64,000 bases of DNA from Acidimicrobiales bacterium (GTDB taxonomy: Bacteria > Actinomycetota > Acidimicrobiia > Acidimicrobiales > SZUA-35): contig JAWKIO010000005.1 of the NCBI GenBank assembly GCA_041394265.1, forward strand, positions 2,356,001 to 2,420,000, given 5' to 3'. The number at the start of each line of letters is the position of its first letter. The first letter of the stretch is position 1. Positions 1 to 8,443 of the stretch are shown piece by piece. The translations under genes and the position numbers were made by a program. The notes beneath the pieces were generated by a model, which was given only the letters and a program-made list of their open reading frames with translations, did not search any database and was not told the DNA's origin.

Positions 1-294
1 CTCGATCGTCGTGTAGCCCCGACGATCGAGTTCGGTCGTGATGGCGAAGTCGGCACCCTCCCAGAGCTGGAACACGGTGGGAAGGTCACGGCCTCGATAC
101 CACGAGTCGACCGCATCGACGGTCGCCGAAATCGAATCACCGATCGGGCCGAGCGGCGTGCAGCAGTTCGCCCGACTCGTGACGCCGTCGGCGGCGCGGC
201 ACACCCAGCCGTCGACCCATGTCCGTTCTCGCCCCGGCATCGAACGATCGCTCAGGTGTTCCAGCTGTGAGGTGCTGAGGTCCGGTACCGGCAT
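1..294 (-). CDS. GNAT family N-acetyltransferase, N-terminal part (runs off the window)
   Basis: The minus-strand frame is open from an ATG at 294 to the window edge, giving 98 residues. The pattern of a short leader, WVDGWVCRAADGVTSRANCC, a PLGP turn, then YRGRDLPTVFQLWEGA and a DRRGY segment is typical of actinobacterial GNAT acetyltransferases that use acetyl-CoA to acetylate small molecules or proteins. The acetyl-CoA-binding core lies outside the window, so substrate and completeness cannot be judged. No clear ribosome-binding site precedes the ATG. The frame stays open upstream but has no other obvious start codon. It lies downstream of tRNA-Sec on the same strand. Confidence 0.6.
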   Translation of the reverse strand, partial: MPVPDLSTSQLEHLSDRSMPGRERTWVDGWVCRAADGVTSRANCCTPLGPIGDSISATVDAVDSWYRGRDLPTVFQLWEGADFAITTELDRRGYTTIE

Positions 295-428
295 CCACGG
301 AGTATGGACGACGCTTGGCTTGCTGACCTTGTGTTTCCGCCTGCGTCGTCGGATGTGTCGATCGTCCCGGTAGTGTTCGTGGCGATCGAGTTCCGCTTCC
401 CGACACGGTGTCCCCGCCGTGGCGTTGA

Positions 429-524
429 TGGCGGAGGTGGACGGGAATCGAACCCGCCTACGATGGATCACATCGCACACCCGCTTTGAAGGCGGGGGAG
501 CCCACCAGGTACTCGGACACCTCC
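429..524 (-). tRNA. selC: tRNA-Sec (anticodon TCA), CCA encoded
   Basis: Read on the minus strand, the 5' acceptor strand GGAGGTG pairs with the 3' strand CACCTCC. The anticodon loop is CTTCAAA on a CCCGC/GCGGG stem, giving anticodon TCA, and the T loop is TTCGATT. The variable arm is long. At about 96 nt including the encoded CCA it has the length expected of bacterial tRNA-Sec. It reads UGA as selenocysteine together with SelA, SelB and SelD, none of which is in this window. The gene is divergent from the Tad pilus operon. Confidence 0.93.
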
Positions 525-629
525 GCTCCGCACCCTACCGGAGCAACGTCCGTCGGCGACGATCTCGCCCGCATGCTCGTAGCGGCTCACCGTCCCCGGT
601 TGACGTCGTCCGACCCGTGTGAGGTCGTC

Positions 630-1262
630 ATGCTGTGTTTCTCTTCCGCCAAGGGTGGAGCCGGCTGCTCGGTGACCGCCGCTGCCGTCGCCCTTCTGCT
701 GTCCGAGCACGAACCGGTGCTGCTCGTCGACCTCGCCGGCGACATGGGCGAAGTGCTCGGCTCGTCCGGTGGTGCGCCGCGTGAGCACGCCCTCGACCAG
801 TGGGGGCGTTCGGTCGACCCGGCCCCTGATGCGCTCCGCTCGTTCGAGACCCGAGTCACCGAGCAGCTCACCGTGCTCGGGTCGGGGTCCGGTCCGGCCG
901 ATCTGCCACATGAGCGATTGGGCTTGCTGGCAACGCTGCTGCGATCGGACCACCGCCGAGTGGTCGTCGATGTCGGCCATCACCAGCGCCTGTTGCCGAT
1001 CGTCGAGCAAGCCACGAGGTCGGTATTGGTGACGCGGCAGTGCTACGTGGCGTTGAGCAAGGCTCGGCACCGACCAGCACCCGACGACGTGGTCGTGATC
1101 GCCGAGCCGCATCGAGCCCTCACAACGGCCGATGTCGAGTCGGTGCTCGGTGCCCCCGTGGTTGCCACGATCCCGTACGAGCCGCAGATCTTCCGCGCCG
1201 TCGACGCCGGACTGCTGGTGCGTAGGATGCCGGGCACCCTCCGCCGGCTCGCCGTCTTCTGA
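630..1262 (+). CDS. tadZ: TadZ/CpaE-like MinD-family ATPase of the Tad pilus
   Basis: A 210-residue protein that begins almost directly with a deviant Walker A motif, KGGAGCS (about residues 8-14), followed by VLLVDLAGD. This is the signature of the ParA/MinD/CpaE family. Such proteins localise the Tad pilus machine at the cell pole or membrane. The motif-proximal ATG at 630 was chosen; the frame is open further upstream but would add an unlikely tail running into tRNA-Sec. The stop overlaps the next start (TGATG), so it is the first gene of a translationally coupled tad operon. It lacks the CheY-like receiver domain found in some CpaE proteins. Confidence 0.8.
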   Translation: MLCFSSAKGGAGCSVTAAAVALLLSEHEPVLLVDLAGDMGEVLGSSGGAPREHALDQWGRSVDPAPDALRSFETRVTEQLTVLGSGSGPADLPHERLGLLATLLRSDHRRVVVDVGHHQRLLPIVEQATRSVLVTRQCYVALSKARHRPAPDDVVVIAEPHRALTTADVESVLGAPVVATIPYEPQIFRAVDAGLLVRRMPGTLRRLAVF

Positions 1263-2338
1263 TGCATCCCGACGACGTGATCGCCATCGAAGGGCACCTG
1301 ATCGAACTGTTGACGGACTCACCGTCGGCTCAGTCCGGCGACCTCGTCGACGCCATCCGCCGCGAGTGGCCGACCGCCGACCTCGCGTTGCTGACCGACA
1401 CGGTCGAGCGAGCCATGGCCCGCGCTCGTGGCTTCGGTTCGCTCGAGCAACTCCTTGCTGCCCCCGATGTCGCCGAGGTCATGGTGAACGGACCCGGCCC
1501 GGTCTGGGTCGAACGTCGCGGGCAACTGGAAGCCACCGATCTGCGCCTCAGCGAGGCAGAGATCTGGCTCGTGATCTCCCGGATCCTCGACCCACTGGGC
1601 TTGCGGGTCGACCGACTGCATCCGATGGCCGATGCTCGCCTCGCCGATGGGAGTCGGGTCAATGTGGTGGTGCCTCCGTTGGCGGTCGATGGTCCCACGA
1701 TCACGATCAGGCGATTCGCCGCCACCGCCATCGGCCTCGACGCCTTTGGTCCCGAGGCTGTCGTGCAGCCATTGCGCTCGGCCGTCGAACAACGCAAGAC
1801 CATCGTGATCAGTGGCGGCACCGGCGCCGGCAAGACGACGTTGCTCAATGCCCTGGCGCAATCGATCGGCTCGGATGAGCGCATCATCACGATCGAGGAC
1901 ACTGCCGAGCTCCAGCTCGGTCGCCGTCATCTGGTCCGACTCGAAGCCCGCACCGCAAATGCCGAAGGCGTGGGCGAGGTGACGATCCGCGACCTCGTCA
2001 AGAATGCACTGCGGATGCGGCCCGATCGCCTCATCCTCGGAGAGACGCGATCGCTCGAATGCCTCGATCTGTTGATGGCCCTCACCACGGGCCACCGCGG
2101 CTCGTTCACGACGGTCCACGCCAATGGCCCAGCGGGTGCGCTACGGCGGCTGTTGCTCCTGGCCTCACTCGCCGACGCGAGCGTGTCGGACGCTGCCATC
2201 TCCGAGATCCTGGCGGAGACGATCGACTACGTCGTCCACATCGAGCGTTTCGGCGCCCGCCGGGGCATCGCGGAGGTCGCCCGGATCGTGCCTGCCTCAC
2301 CACTCGAGCCGACGACCGTGTGGAGGGCGACCCGATGA
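1262..2338 (+). CDS. tadA: Tad pilus assembly ATPase TadA/CpaF
   Basis: A 358-residue secretion ATPase of the type II/IV (VirB11-like) family that powers Flp pilus assembly at the inner membrane. Visible motifs are Walker A GGTGAGKTT near residue 185, the Asp box IITIEDTAEL near 208, RLILGET (Walker B) near 257, and the His box GHRGSFTTVHAN near 277. It is shorter than many CpaF proteins, which often exceed 400 residues, because its N-terminal region is compact. It overlaps tadZ at its start and the F-domain gene at its end by a few bases. Confidence 0.93.
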   Translation: MHPDDVIAIEGHLIELLTDSPSAQSGDLVDAIRREWPTADLALLTDTVERAMARARGFGSLEQLLAAPDVAEVMVNGPGPVWVERRGQLEATDLRLSEAEIWLVISRILDPLGLRVDRLHPMADARLADGSRVNVVVPPLAVDGPTITIRRFAATAIGLDAFGPEAVVQPLRSAVEQRKTIVISGGTGAGKTTLLNALAQSIGSDERIITIEDTAELQLGRRHLVRLEARTANAEGVGEVTIRDLVKNALRMRPDRLILGETRSLECLDLLMALTTGHRGSFTTVHANGPAGALRRLLLLASLADASVSDAAISEILAETIDYVVHIERFGARRGIAEVARIVPASPLEPTTVWRATR

Positions 2339-3105
2339 TGCGGTACCGCTCGATCGTGCGGGCACGATTGTCGACCGACCGGGCGCCGGCCGGGCGAGCG
2401 CGCCACCAGAGCCATCGGGTCGACGCCTGGACCGCGGCGAGTATCTCGAGCGTGGTGGCAGGTATGGGTCTCGGGAGTCCGCTCCTCGTCGTCGTTCTCC
2501 CGCCGGCGTTGTTCGCCATGAGGCAGGCGCGAACCCAGCGGGCGATGCGTCGGAACCAGCGGCTCCTCGATCGGTCGGTGATCGAGGTGATCGATCGCCT
2601 CGCTCAGCAGCTTCGCAGCGGCCGATCGCTTGCCGCAGCGGTCTCGTCGCTGCTCGCCGATATCGACCACGGGGCCGACGCCGGGCACGGTCTCGGCGCC
2701 CGGCTCGATGCCTGCCGGCGGGCCCACGCTGCCGGCGCGAATCTCGGAGCAGCGCTTCGGCGTGCCGACGTGGTTGGCCTCCCTTCGCTCGCGCTGTTGG
2801 CGACCTCGCTGCGACTGATGCTGGCCAACGGCGGTCCCGTTGCCCTCTCGCTCGATCGAGTCGGCGAAACGTTGCGGGCAGGGGTTGCGGCTCGTGACGA
2901 CGCGGCAGCCCACGCTGGTCAGGCGACGGCATCAGCCGATCTTCTGACGCTGCTGCCGGTCGTGTTCGCCGCCGTCGTCGCTGCCATCGAACCCGCCGCC
3001 GCCCAGCTCTATCTGCGCAGCTGGACCGGCGCTGGATGCCTTGCCGTGGCCGGACTCCTGAGCGCCGCCAGCTGGTGGTGGATCGACCGAGCGGTGCAGC
3101 GATGA
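2335..3105 (+). CDS. tadB: Tad pilus inner-membrane platform protein TadB-like
   Basis: A 256-residue protein. It has an N-terminal membrane segment (about residues 38-60), a cytoplasmic type II secretion F-domain-like region rich in helices (LLDRSVIEVIDRLAQQLRSG), and two C-terminal hydrophobic segments. This matches TadB, the polytopic platform that works with TadA. Two ATGs stand in tandem at the start; the first overlaps the tadA stop. The last base of its stop overlaps the next gene. Assignment rests on topology and operon position more than on a single motif. Confidence 0.8.
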   Translation: MMRYRSIVRARLSTDRAPAGRARHQSHRVDAWTAASISSVVAGMGLGSPLLVVVLPPALFAMRQARTQRAMRRNQRLLDRSVIEVIDRLAQQLRSGRSLAAAVSSLLADIDHGADAGHGLGARLDACRRAHAAGANLGAALRRADVVGLPSLALLATSLRLMLANGGPVALSLDRVGETLRAGVAARDDAAAHAGQATASADLLTLLPVVFAAVVAAIEPAAAQLYLRSWTGAGCLAVAGLLSAASWWWIDRAVQR

Positions 3106-3686
3106 GCCGGCATCCCCGGCCGCTGGCCGTTGCCGGTCTCGCCTTCGTTGCCGGCGTCGTGTGGTGGCCACTGGTCCCGATTGCCGTCGCTGCAGTGGGC
3201 ATCGTGTGGCGAGGACGACCCACGATGACCGAACGTGGACGCCGCCGCCGGGTCGCTCACGCCCTCCCCGACGTCGTCGACCTCATCTCGATAGCCATCT
3301 CGTCCGGCGACACGCCGCTCGGATCGATCCGCCTCATCGCGGCCGAGGGGCCTGCACCGGTCCGTGCCGGCTTCACGGCTGCTGTCGACCACCTGGCCGC
3401 AGGCGGCACCTTCTCCGACGCCATGCAGCGGTCGATGACCGCGCTGGGAGCCGAGTACCGACCGCTCCTCGTTGCCTTGGCCCAAGCCGACCGAGAAGGC
3501 GCACCGCTCGCGTCGCTCCTCCTCCGCCTCTCCGATGAGGCAGTCGCCGCCCGGCGTCATCGCAACGAGCTGGCAGCTCGCCAGCTCCCGGTCCAGTTGC
3601 TGCTGCCGCTCGTGTTGTGTTCGTTGCCCGCCGTCGTGGTCGGTGCGGTCGTGCCGCTCCTGGTGGTGTCGCTCCAGCGTCTGTGA
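3102..3686 (+). CDS. tadC: Tad pilus inner-membrane platform protein TadC-like
   Basis: A 194-residue protein with an N-terminal hydrophobic segment, then HALPDVVDLISIAISSGDTPLGSI, which is the helix pattern of type II secretion F domains, and a C-terminal pair of membrane helices. As the second platform subunit it should form the membrane complex with the TadB-like protein. The start ATG overlaps the tadB stop (ATGA). It is shorter than proteobacterial TadC, as is common in actinobacterial Tad loci. Confidence 0.78.
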   Translation: MSRHPRPLAVAGLAFVAGVVWWPLVPIAVAAVGIVWRGRPTMTERGRRRRVAHALPDVVDLISIAISSGDTPLGSIRLIAAEGPAPVRAGFTAAVDHLAAGGTFSDAMQRSMTALGAEYRPLLVALAQADREGAPLASLLLRLSDEAVAARRHRNELAARQLPVQLLLPLVLCSLPAVVVGAVVPLLVVSLQRL

Positions 3687-3752
3687 CCGCGCCACCCCCG
3701 TTCGTCTCGCAGGTTGCCCTGCCGCTCCAACCAAACAACGAGAGGTGTTCTC

Positions 3753-3956
3753 ATGTTCATGTTCCACGCGCTGTCCACGCCATCGTCGGCCACCCGGCGA
3801 TCCCGGCAGCTCGGGCAGGCCACCGCGGAGTACGCGCTGGTCATCCTGGGCGCTGCTGCCGTTGCCGGCCTCGCGCTGGCCTGGGCCGTCGGCACGGGCA
3901 AGATCGGGCGCCTGCTCGATGCCGTGCTCAACTCGGTGATCGGTCAGGTGGGCTGA
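3753..3956 (+). CDS. Flp-type pilin (DUF4244-like)
   Basis: A 67-residue protein with a short basic leader, then GQATAEYALVILGAAAVAGLALAWAV, the Flp/DUF4244 pilin helix with the expected Glu five residues after the presumed cleavage Gly. It should be the major pilin subunit, processed by a prepilin peptidase that is not encoded here. The start at 3753 follows an AGAGGTG ribosome-binding site; a second ATG lies 6 nt further on. The 66-bp gap from tadC is the only real gap in the operon, so the pilin may have its own translation control. It overlaps the TadE-like gene by one base. Confidence 0.85.
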   Translation: MFMFHALSTPSSATRRSRQLGQATAEYALVILGAAAVAGLALAWAVGTGKIGRLLDAVLNSVIGQVG

Positions 3957-4330
3957 TGGCAACGGGGAAGGGCCAACGGGGGCAGGCCGTCGTCGAGTTC
4001 GCGTTGGTCCTTCCCCTCGTCGTCCTGTTCGCACTGGTCGTCCTGCAGGCGGCACTCGTCGGCAAGGACGCGCTGCTCGTGCACCATGCGGCCCGCGAAG
4101 CAGCGCGCGCTGCTGCGGTCGAGCCTGACCCTGCGGTCGCCCGCCGTGCGGCGTTGGCCGCTGGAGGACTTGATGCCGGGCGCCTGTCGAGTCGCCTCAC
4201 CGGAGGTAACGGCCGAGGCGATCGCACGACGGCCACGGTGACCTACCGCTCACCGACCAACGTGCCGCTCGTCGGCCGGTTCGTCGGCGACATCGAACTC
4301 CACGCTGCGGTGACCATGCGCGTCGAGTGA
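3956..4330 (+). CDS. TadE-like minor pilin
   Basis: A 124-residue protein beginning MATGKGQRGQAVVEFALVLPLVVLFALVVLQ, the TadE motif (RGQxxVEFAL) followed by one membrane helix, with a small extracytoplasmic domain. TadE-like pseudopilins assist Flp pilus formation. The start overlaps the stop of the pilin gene, so the two are co-translated. It is the last gene of the tad operon; no prepilin peptidase, secretin or TadD/TadG gene is present in the window. Confidence 0.88.
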   Translation: MATGKGQRGQAVVEFALVLPLVVLFALVVLQAALVGKDALLVHHAAREAARAAAVEPDPAVARRAALAAGGLDAGRLSSRLTGGNGRGDRTTATVTYRSPTNVPLVGRFVGDIELHAAVTMRVE

Positions 4331-4384
4331 TCGAGCGAGGCAGCTCGACGTGCCGACTCCGCGCCATTGTGCTGGGATGCCACG

Positions 4385-5293
4385 GTGATCGCCGTACCGA
4401 AGGCCGTGCAGGCCAAGGCCGAGCTTGTCGGTGCATCCGACTGGCTCGACGGACTCGCCGATCTGGTGCACGACGTCGAGCGCAGCTGGTCGATTACCAC
4501 CGGGAAGGTCTACCAGGACGCATCCGAGGCCCTCGTGCTCGAGGCGACGACCGAGAGCGGTCGATCGGCGGTCTTGAAGCTGATCGTGCCCCGCGGTGAC
4601 GACGCCGCCCGCAACGAGATCGCCGTGCTCGTCCACGCCGACGGCAACGGCTGCGCGGCGCTGCTCCAGCACGACCTCGAGCGAGGGGCCCTGCTCCTCG
4701 AACGTCTCGGGCCGACGTTGCACGAGTTCGGTCTGCCGATCGCCGAGCGCCATGCGATCATGAGCGACGCCGGGATGCGACTGTGGCGACCGGTGCCCGA
4801 TCTCGGACTCCCCACTGGCGCTGAGAAGGCAGCATGGCTCGCCGAGTTCATCACCTCGACGTGGGAATCGCTCGACTGTCCGTGCACCACGGCGGCGATC
4901 GACGCGGCGCTCGCCGCCCTCGAGCGTCGCATTGCCGCGCATGATGATGAGCGATCGGTCCTGGTGCATGGCGACATCCATCAGTGGAACGCGCTGCTCG
5001 GATCGGACGGTGGGTTCAAGCTGGTCGATCCCGATGGACTATCGGCCGAGCCGGCGTATGACCTCGGGGTCTTGCTGCGGGAGGACCCGGTCGAGCTGCT
5101 CCAGGGCGATCCGCTCGATCGGGCTCGATGGCTCGCGGCTCGCACCGGCGTCGATGGCGGCGCGATCTGGGATTGGGGGTTGGCCGAACGAGTGTCGACC
5201 GGGCTGCTACTGCGCAGTATCGACGAGGAACCGATCGGGTCGCAGATGCTGCTCGCTGCGGACGCGGTTGCGGCCCTTCGGTTCTCTGAGTGA
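4385..5293 (+). CDS. APH_6_hur-type phosphotransferase (aminoglycoside/hydroxyurea kinase family)
   Basis: A 302-residue small-molecule kinase. LLLERLGPTL in the middle and the catalytic loop LVHGDIHQWNALL with a following KLVDPDG (Mg-binding Asp) match the streptomycin 6-kinase/hydroxyurea phosphotransferase family. The family phosphorylates antibiotics or related metabolites using ATP, but a core-genome copy may have a housekeeping substrate, and resistance cannot be claimed from sequence. The GTG at 4385 gives VIAVPKAVQ, the usual N-terminus of the family; an upstream frame start at 4367 is possible. It lies just after the tad operon but has its own gap. Confidence 0.82.
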   Translation: MIAVPKAVQAKAELVGASDWLDGLADLVHDVERSWSITTGKVYQDASEALVLEATTESGRSAVLKLIVPRGDDAARNEIAVLVHADGNGCAALLQHDLERGALLLERLGPTLHEFGLPIAERHAIMSDAGMRLWRPVPDLGLPTGAEKAAWLAEFITSTWESLDCPCTTAAIDAALAALERRIAAHDDERSVLVHGDIHQWNALLGSDGGFKLVDPDGLSAEPAYDLGVLLREDPVELLQGDPLDRARWLAARTGVDGGAIWDWGLAERVSTGLLLRSIDEEPIGSQMLLAADAVAALRFSE

Positions 5294-5298
5294 TGGCG

Positions 5299-6018
5299 TC
5301 AGGGCCGAGGCTGGTTGTCGACGTTCGCCTCGTAGTCGATCGCCCAGAGCTGCCGACTGGTCTGGGCGACCAGCACCGCGAAGGCGGCCAGGTTCAACGC
5401 AACGACCGCTGGCACACCCCAGCTGAAGATCGCGGTGCCGGCGAACACCACGAAGGTGTCGAGCACGATGTAGCCGATCCTGATCTCGGTGGGTCCGATG
5501 CCGTAGTACGCGATCTGGAATTGATTCGTCGCCGCAAAAGACAGGAACGATACGGCCATCGTTGCGGTGGTCACCAGCAGCAGCACGAGGAACAAGAACT
5601 CGAGCCACCACGCGTCGACGAGGAACGAGTAGGCGATCACGATGCTGCCGGCGAAGATCAGGTCGAGGATGTGATCGGCGAAGAAGCCCCACTTCACCAG
5701 TCCCTGCTTGCGGTACTTGCCGAGACTGCCGTCGAGAGAATCGGTCAGCCACTGGAGGAACACCATCACCGACACGCCGTGGAGCCAGGCCAGGTCGCGG
5801 CGGGCAAGGTAGCCGAACACCACCGTTGCGACCGACCACAGTGCGGTGAGTGCCGTGAGGTGGTGGCTGAGGATCGGTGACGGGACCTTCGGGATCGCCC
5901 AGTCGATGAATCGCCGCTCGGCGGGGCCGAGAATCGACTGGCCCTTCTTCTTGTCACCGGCAAAGGCCGGGGATGTCGTCGTCGCTGGTTCGGGGGTCAC
6001 GTCGGTTGCCGCCTCCAT
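5299..6018 (-). CDS. CDP-alcohol phosphatidyltransferase-like membrane protein
   Basis: A 239-residue polytopic membrane protein. The stretch from DSLDG through KYRKQGL to GFFADHILD has the order D-x2-D-G ... G-x3-D-x3-D of the CDP-alcohol phosphatidyltransferase catalytic motif. The conserved Ala-Arg pair is replaced by Gly-Lys (SLGKYR), so substrate choice may differ. About five further hydrophobic segments follow. Members transfer a phosphoalcohol from CDP-alcohol to make phospholipids. The start ATG is close to that of no other gene. It converges with the phosphotransferase gene. Confidence 0.72.
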   Translation of the reverse strand: MEAATDVTPEPATTTSPAFAGDKKKGQSILGPAERRFIDWAIPKVPSPILSHHLTALTALWSVATVVFGYLARRDLAWLHGVSVMVFLQWLTDSLDGSLGKYRKQGLVKWGFFADHILDLIFAGSIVIAYSFLVDAWWLEFLFLVLLLVTTATMAVSFLSFAATNQFQIAYYGIGPTEIRIGYIVLDTFVVFAGTAIFSWGVPAVVALNLAAFAVLVAQTSRQLWAIDYEANVDNQPRP

Positions 6019-6066
6019 GGAGGTCCATCGGCCGATCCACGCCGGACATGACCTCGTCGCTTCGGT

Positions 6067-8355
6067 TCAGAATGGCTCGTCGAATCCGATGGTCGTGTGG
6101 AGCAAGGCAAGCGCAGCGTGTTTGTCGAGCAACTCGTTGCCGTTGCCGCACTTGGGGGACTGCACACAGGACGGGCAACCGGCGTCGCAAGGGCACTGGT
6201 CGAGGACGTCGATCGTGGCGGCGAGGTGTCGATCGGAGGCGTCGAACGCCAGCTCGGCGACGCCGGCACCGCCGGCGAACCCGTCGTAGATGAAGACCGT
6301 CGGCAGCCCGCTGTGCCCGGCCGCCGCGATCGACACGCCGCCGACGTCCCAGCGGTCGCAGATCGCGAACAGCGGCAGGATCCCGATGGCGGTGTGTTCT
6401 GCGGCATGGAGTGCGCCCGGCAGGAGACGTTCGGGGATGCCGGCCAGCTTGGCCACCTTTGGCGTCCACTCGTACCAAACGGCCGTGGTCAGCAGCTCCT
6501 GCGGCGGCAGGTCGAGATCGTGCTTCTCGATCGCCGACGCAGTGCCCTGCTCGAAGAGGTGATAGCCGGTCACCTGGGTGGTGACTTTCACGTTGCCGAG
6601 GTGGAGCTGTGAGCGCCCGACGGCTTTGCTCTGGCGGACCGCCGTGACGTCGATGTCGATCGACGTGCGGGTCTGGGTGTAGTGGCGCCCGTCGTCGGGG
6701 GAGACGATTGCTCGGCGAGCGACGAGATCGAGCGCCTCGACCCGGAAGGCCTGACCCCGGTGGAGATAGACGGCGCCGGGGTGCACTCGTGTGCTCGCCC
6801 GGTCGAGTTCGACGGTGCCGATCAGGGTGTCGTCACGGTCGACGATGGCGACCTCGCCGCTCGATCCCGAACGGAGACCGACTCGATGGAACGGCATCCC
6901 ACGTCCGCCCCAGACGGCACGCGGAATCCGCTGCCGGCCCGGTCGAATACTGAGGTCGTCGGCCTGCACGAGTCGGCGGACCGCGTCGTCGAGGTCGGGC
7001 CACCACTGGTCATCGCGCCAGGTGAGCGGGAACTCGTAGGCGGCGCACGCCAGGTGGGGATCGGCGATGATCGTGTTGGCGGCGTTGATCACGGCCGGTT
7101 CCGGCGCTCGCTCGAAGAGATCCTTCGGGTGATGGACGAACCACTGGTCGAGCTGATCGTCGCCGGCGATGACCACCGCGACCGATTCCTGTTGCGAGCG
7201 ACCGGCCCGCCCGATCTGTTGCCAGAGCGAGGCGATGGTGCCCGGGAACCCGCACAGCACGGTGGCGTCGAGACCACCGATGTCGACCCCGAGCTCGAGC
7301 GCGCTGGTGGTGACGATGGTTCGGACCTTGCCGCTGGCGACGTCGTCTTCGATCTCGCGACGCTCCGACGCCAGATACCCGGACCGGTAGGCCCGCACGG
7401 TGTCGGCGAGCGGTGCTGGCAACGCCCGAGTGACCCCAGCGGCGACTCGCTCGGTCATCGCCCGACTCGGGCAGAAGCACATGGTGCGTTGCCCGTTCAT
7501 GGTCAGTTCGCTCAGAACGCTGATCGCCTCGGTGGCGGGCGACTGCCGGATGCCCTTGTCGGCGTCGATGGTCGCCGGTTGGACGAGCGCAACATGGCGG
7601 GTACCGGCGGGGGAGGCGTCGTCGGTCACCGCGGTGACGGGATGGCCGCAGAGTTGCGATGCCAGGGTGTCGGGTTCGCCGATGGTGGCCGAGCAGAAGA
7701 CGAAGGTCGGCGATGACCCGTGGAGTTCGCACACTCGCCGTAGGCGACGCAACAGATGCGCGACGTTGCTGCCGAACACGCCCCGCAACACGTGCAGTTC
7801 GTCGATCACCACGTAGTCGAGGCGCCGGAAGAAGGCCGCCCACTTCTGGTGGTGTGGCAGGAGGGCGTGGTGCAGCATTTCCGGGTTGGTCAGCACCACG
7901 TTGGCGTGGTCGCGCGCCCAGGTGCGCTCGGCGCGAGTGGCGTCGCCGTCGTAGGCCATGGCCGCCAGTCCCGGCACCTCGAGGTCGCCGAACGCTCGGA
8001 GCTGGTCTTGGGCCAGGGCCTTGGTGGGATACAGCAGGAGCGAGGTGCCGGCCCGAAGGCCGGTGACGACCGACTCGGCGATCGGGATCTGATAGCAGCG
8101 CGACTTGCCCGATGCCGTCGGCGTGGCGATGACGACCGACTGCCGGTCGCGGAGGAGGTCGATCGCTTGCACCTGGTGCCGCCACAGGCCACCGACCGGT
8201 TCCAAATGGGCGATGGCGCCGGGGAGCGGCCGAGCCAGTGCGGCCACGGTTGGCAACCGCTCCGGCAGGGTCTCGACGTGGACCAGGCGGCCGGTGGCAT
8301 CGAGCGCGTCGAGCAACGCTGCAGCAGTGGCTGCCCCGGTGTCGATCGCGGTCAA
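6067..8355 (-). CDS. DEAD/DEAH-box helicase with C-terminal MZB (DUF1998) zinc domain, MrfA/YprA-like
   Basis: A superfamily 2 helicase of about 762 residues. It has Walker A ATPTASGKS, DELH (DELHVL), the FCSATI motif III, and the QQIGRAGR motif VI, then a C-terminal MZB domain with four cysteines (CPCDAGCPSCVQSPKC). MrfA/YprA-type 3'-5' helicases act in repair of mitomycin-type crosslinks and other DNA lesions. The frame is open into the upstream gene; the TTG at 8355, preceded by GGAG, was chosen as the first start that avoids a long overlap. That choice is uncertain. Its location next to photolyase genes fits a DNA-repair neighbourhood. Confidence 0.87.
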   Translation of the reverse strand: MTAIDTGAATAAALLDALDATGRLVHVETLPERLPTVAALARPLPGAIAHLEPVGGLWRHQVQAIDLLRDRQSVVIATPTASGKSRCYQIPIAESVVTGLRAGTSLLLYPTKALAQDQLRAFGDLEVPGLAAMAYDGDATRAERTWARDHANVVLTNPEMLHHALLPHHQKWAAFFRRLDYVVIDELHVLRGVFGSNVAHLLRRLRRVCELHGSSPTFVFCSATIGEPDTLASQLCGHPVTAVTDDASPAGTRHVALVQPATIDADKGIRQSPATEAISVLSELTMNGQRTMCFCPSRAMTERVAAGVTRALPAPLADTVRAYRSGYLASERREIEDDVASGKVRTIVTTSALELGVDIGGLDATVLCGFPGTIASLWQQIGRAGRSQQESVAVVIAGDDQLDQWFVHHPKDLFERAPEPAVINAANTIIADPHLACAAYEFPLTWRDDQWWPDLDDAVRRLVQADDLSIRPGRQRIPRAVWGGRGMPFHRVGLRSGSSGEVAIVDRDDTLIGTVELDRASTRVHPGAVYLHRGQAFRVEALDLVARRAIVSPDDGRHYTQTRTSIDIDVTAVRQSKAVGRSQLHLGNVKVTTQVTGYHLFEQGTASAIEKHDLDLPPQELLTTAVWYEWTPKVAKLAGIPERLLPGALHAAEHTAIGILPLFAICDRWDVGGVSIAAAGHSGLPTVFIYDGFAGGAGVAELAFDASDRHLAATIDVLDQCPCDAGCPSCVQSPKCGNGNELLDKHAALALLHTTIGFDEPF

Positions 8356-8443
8356 CGCAGCGGCTCCGTCATCGTCAACCGAGCGTAGTGCCGGGCGATG
8401 ACAGGCGGCCGACGCGCCACGCCGCCCGGGGGAGCAGCGCAGG

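Noticed and set aside
4385..5293. Antibiotic resistance gene
   Set aside because: The kinase family includes resistance enzymes, but this is a divergent core-genome copy without mobile context, so resistance is not supported.
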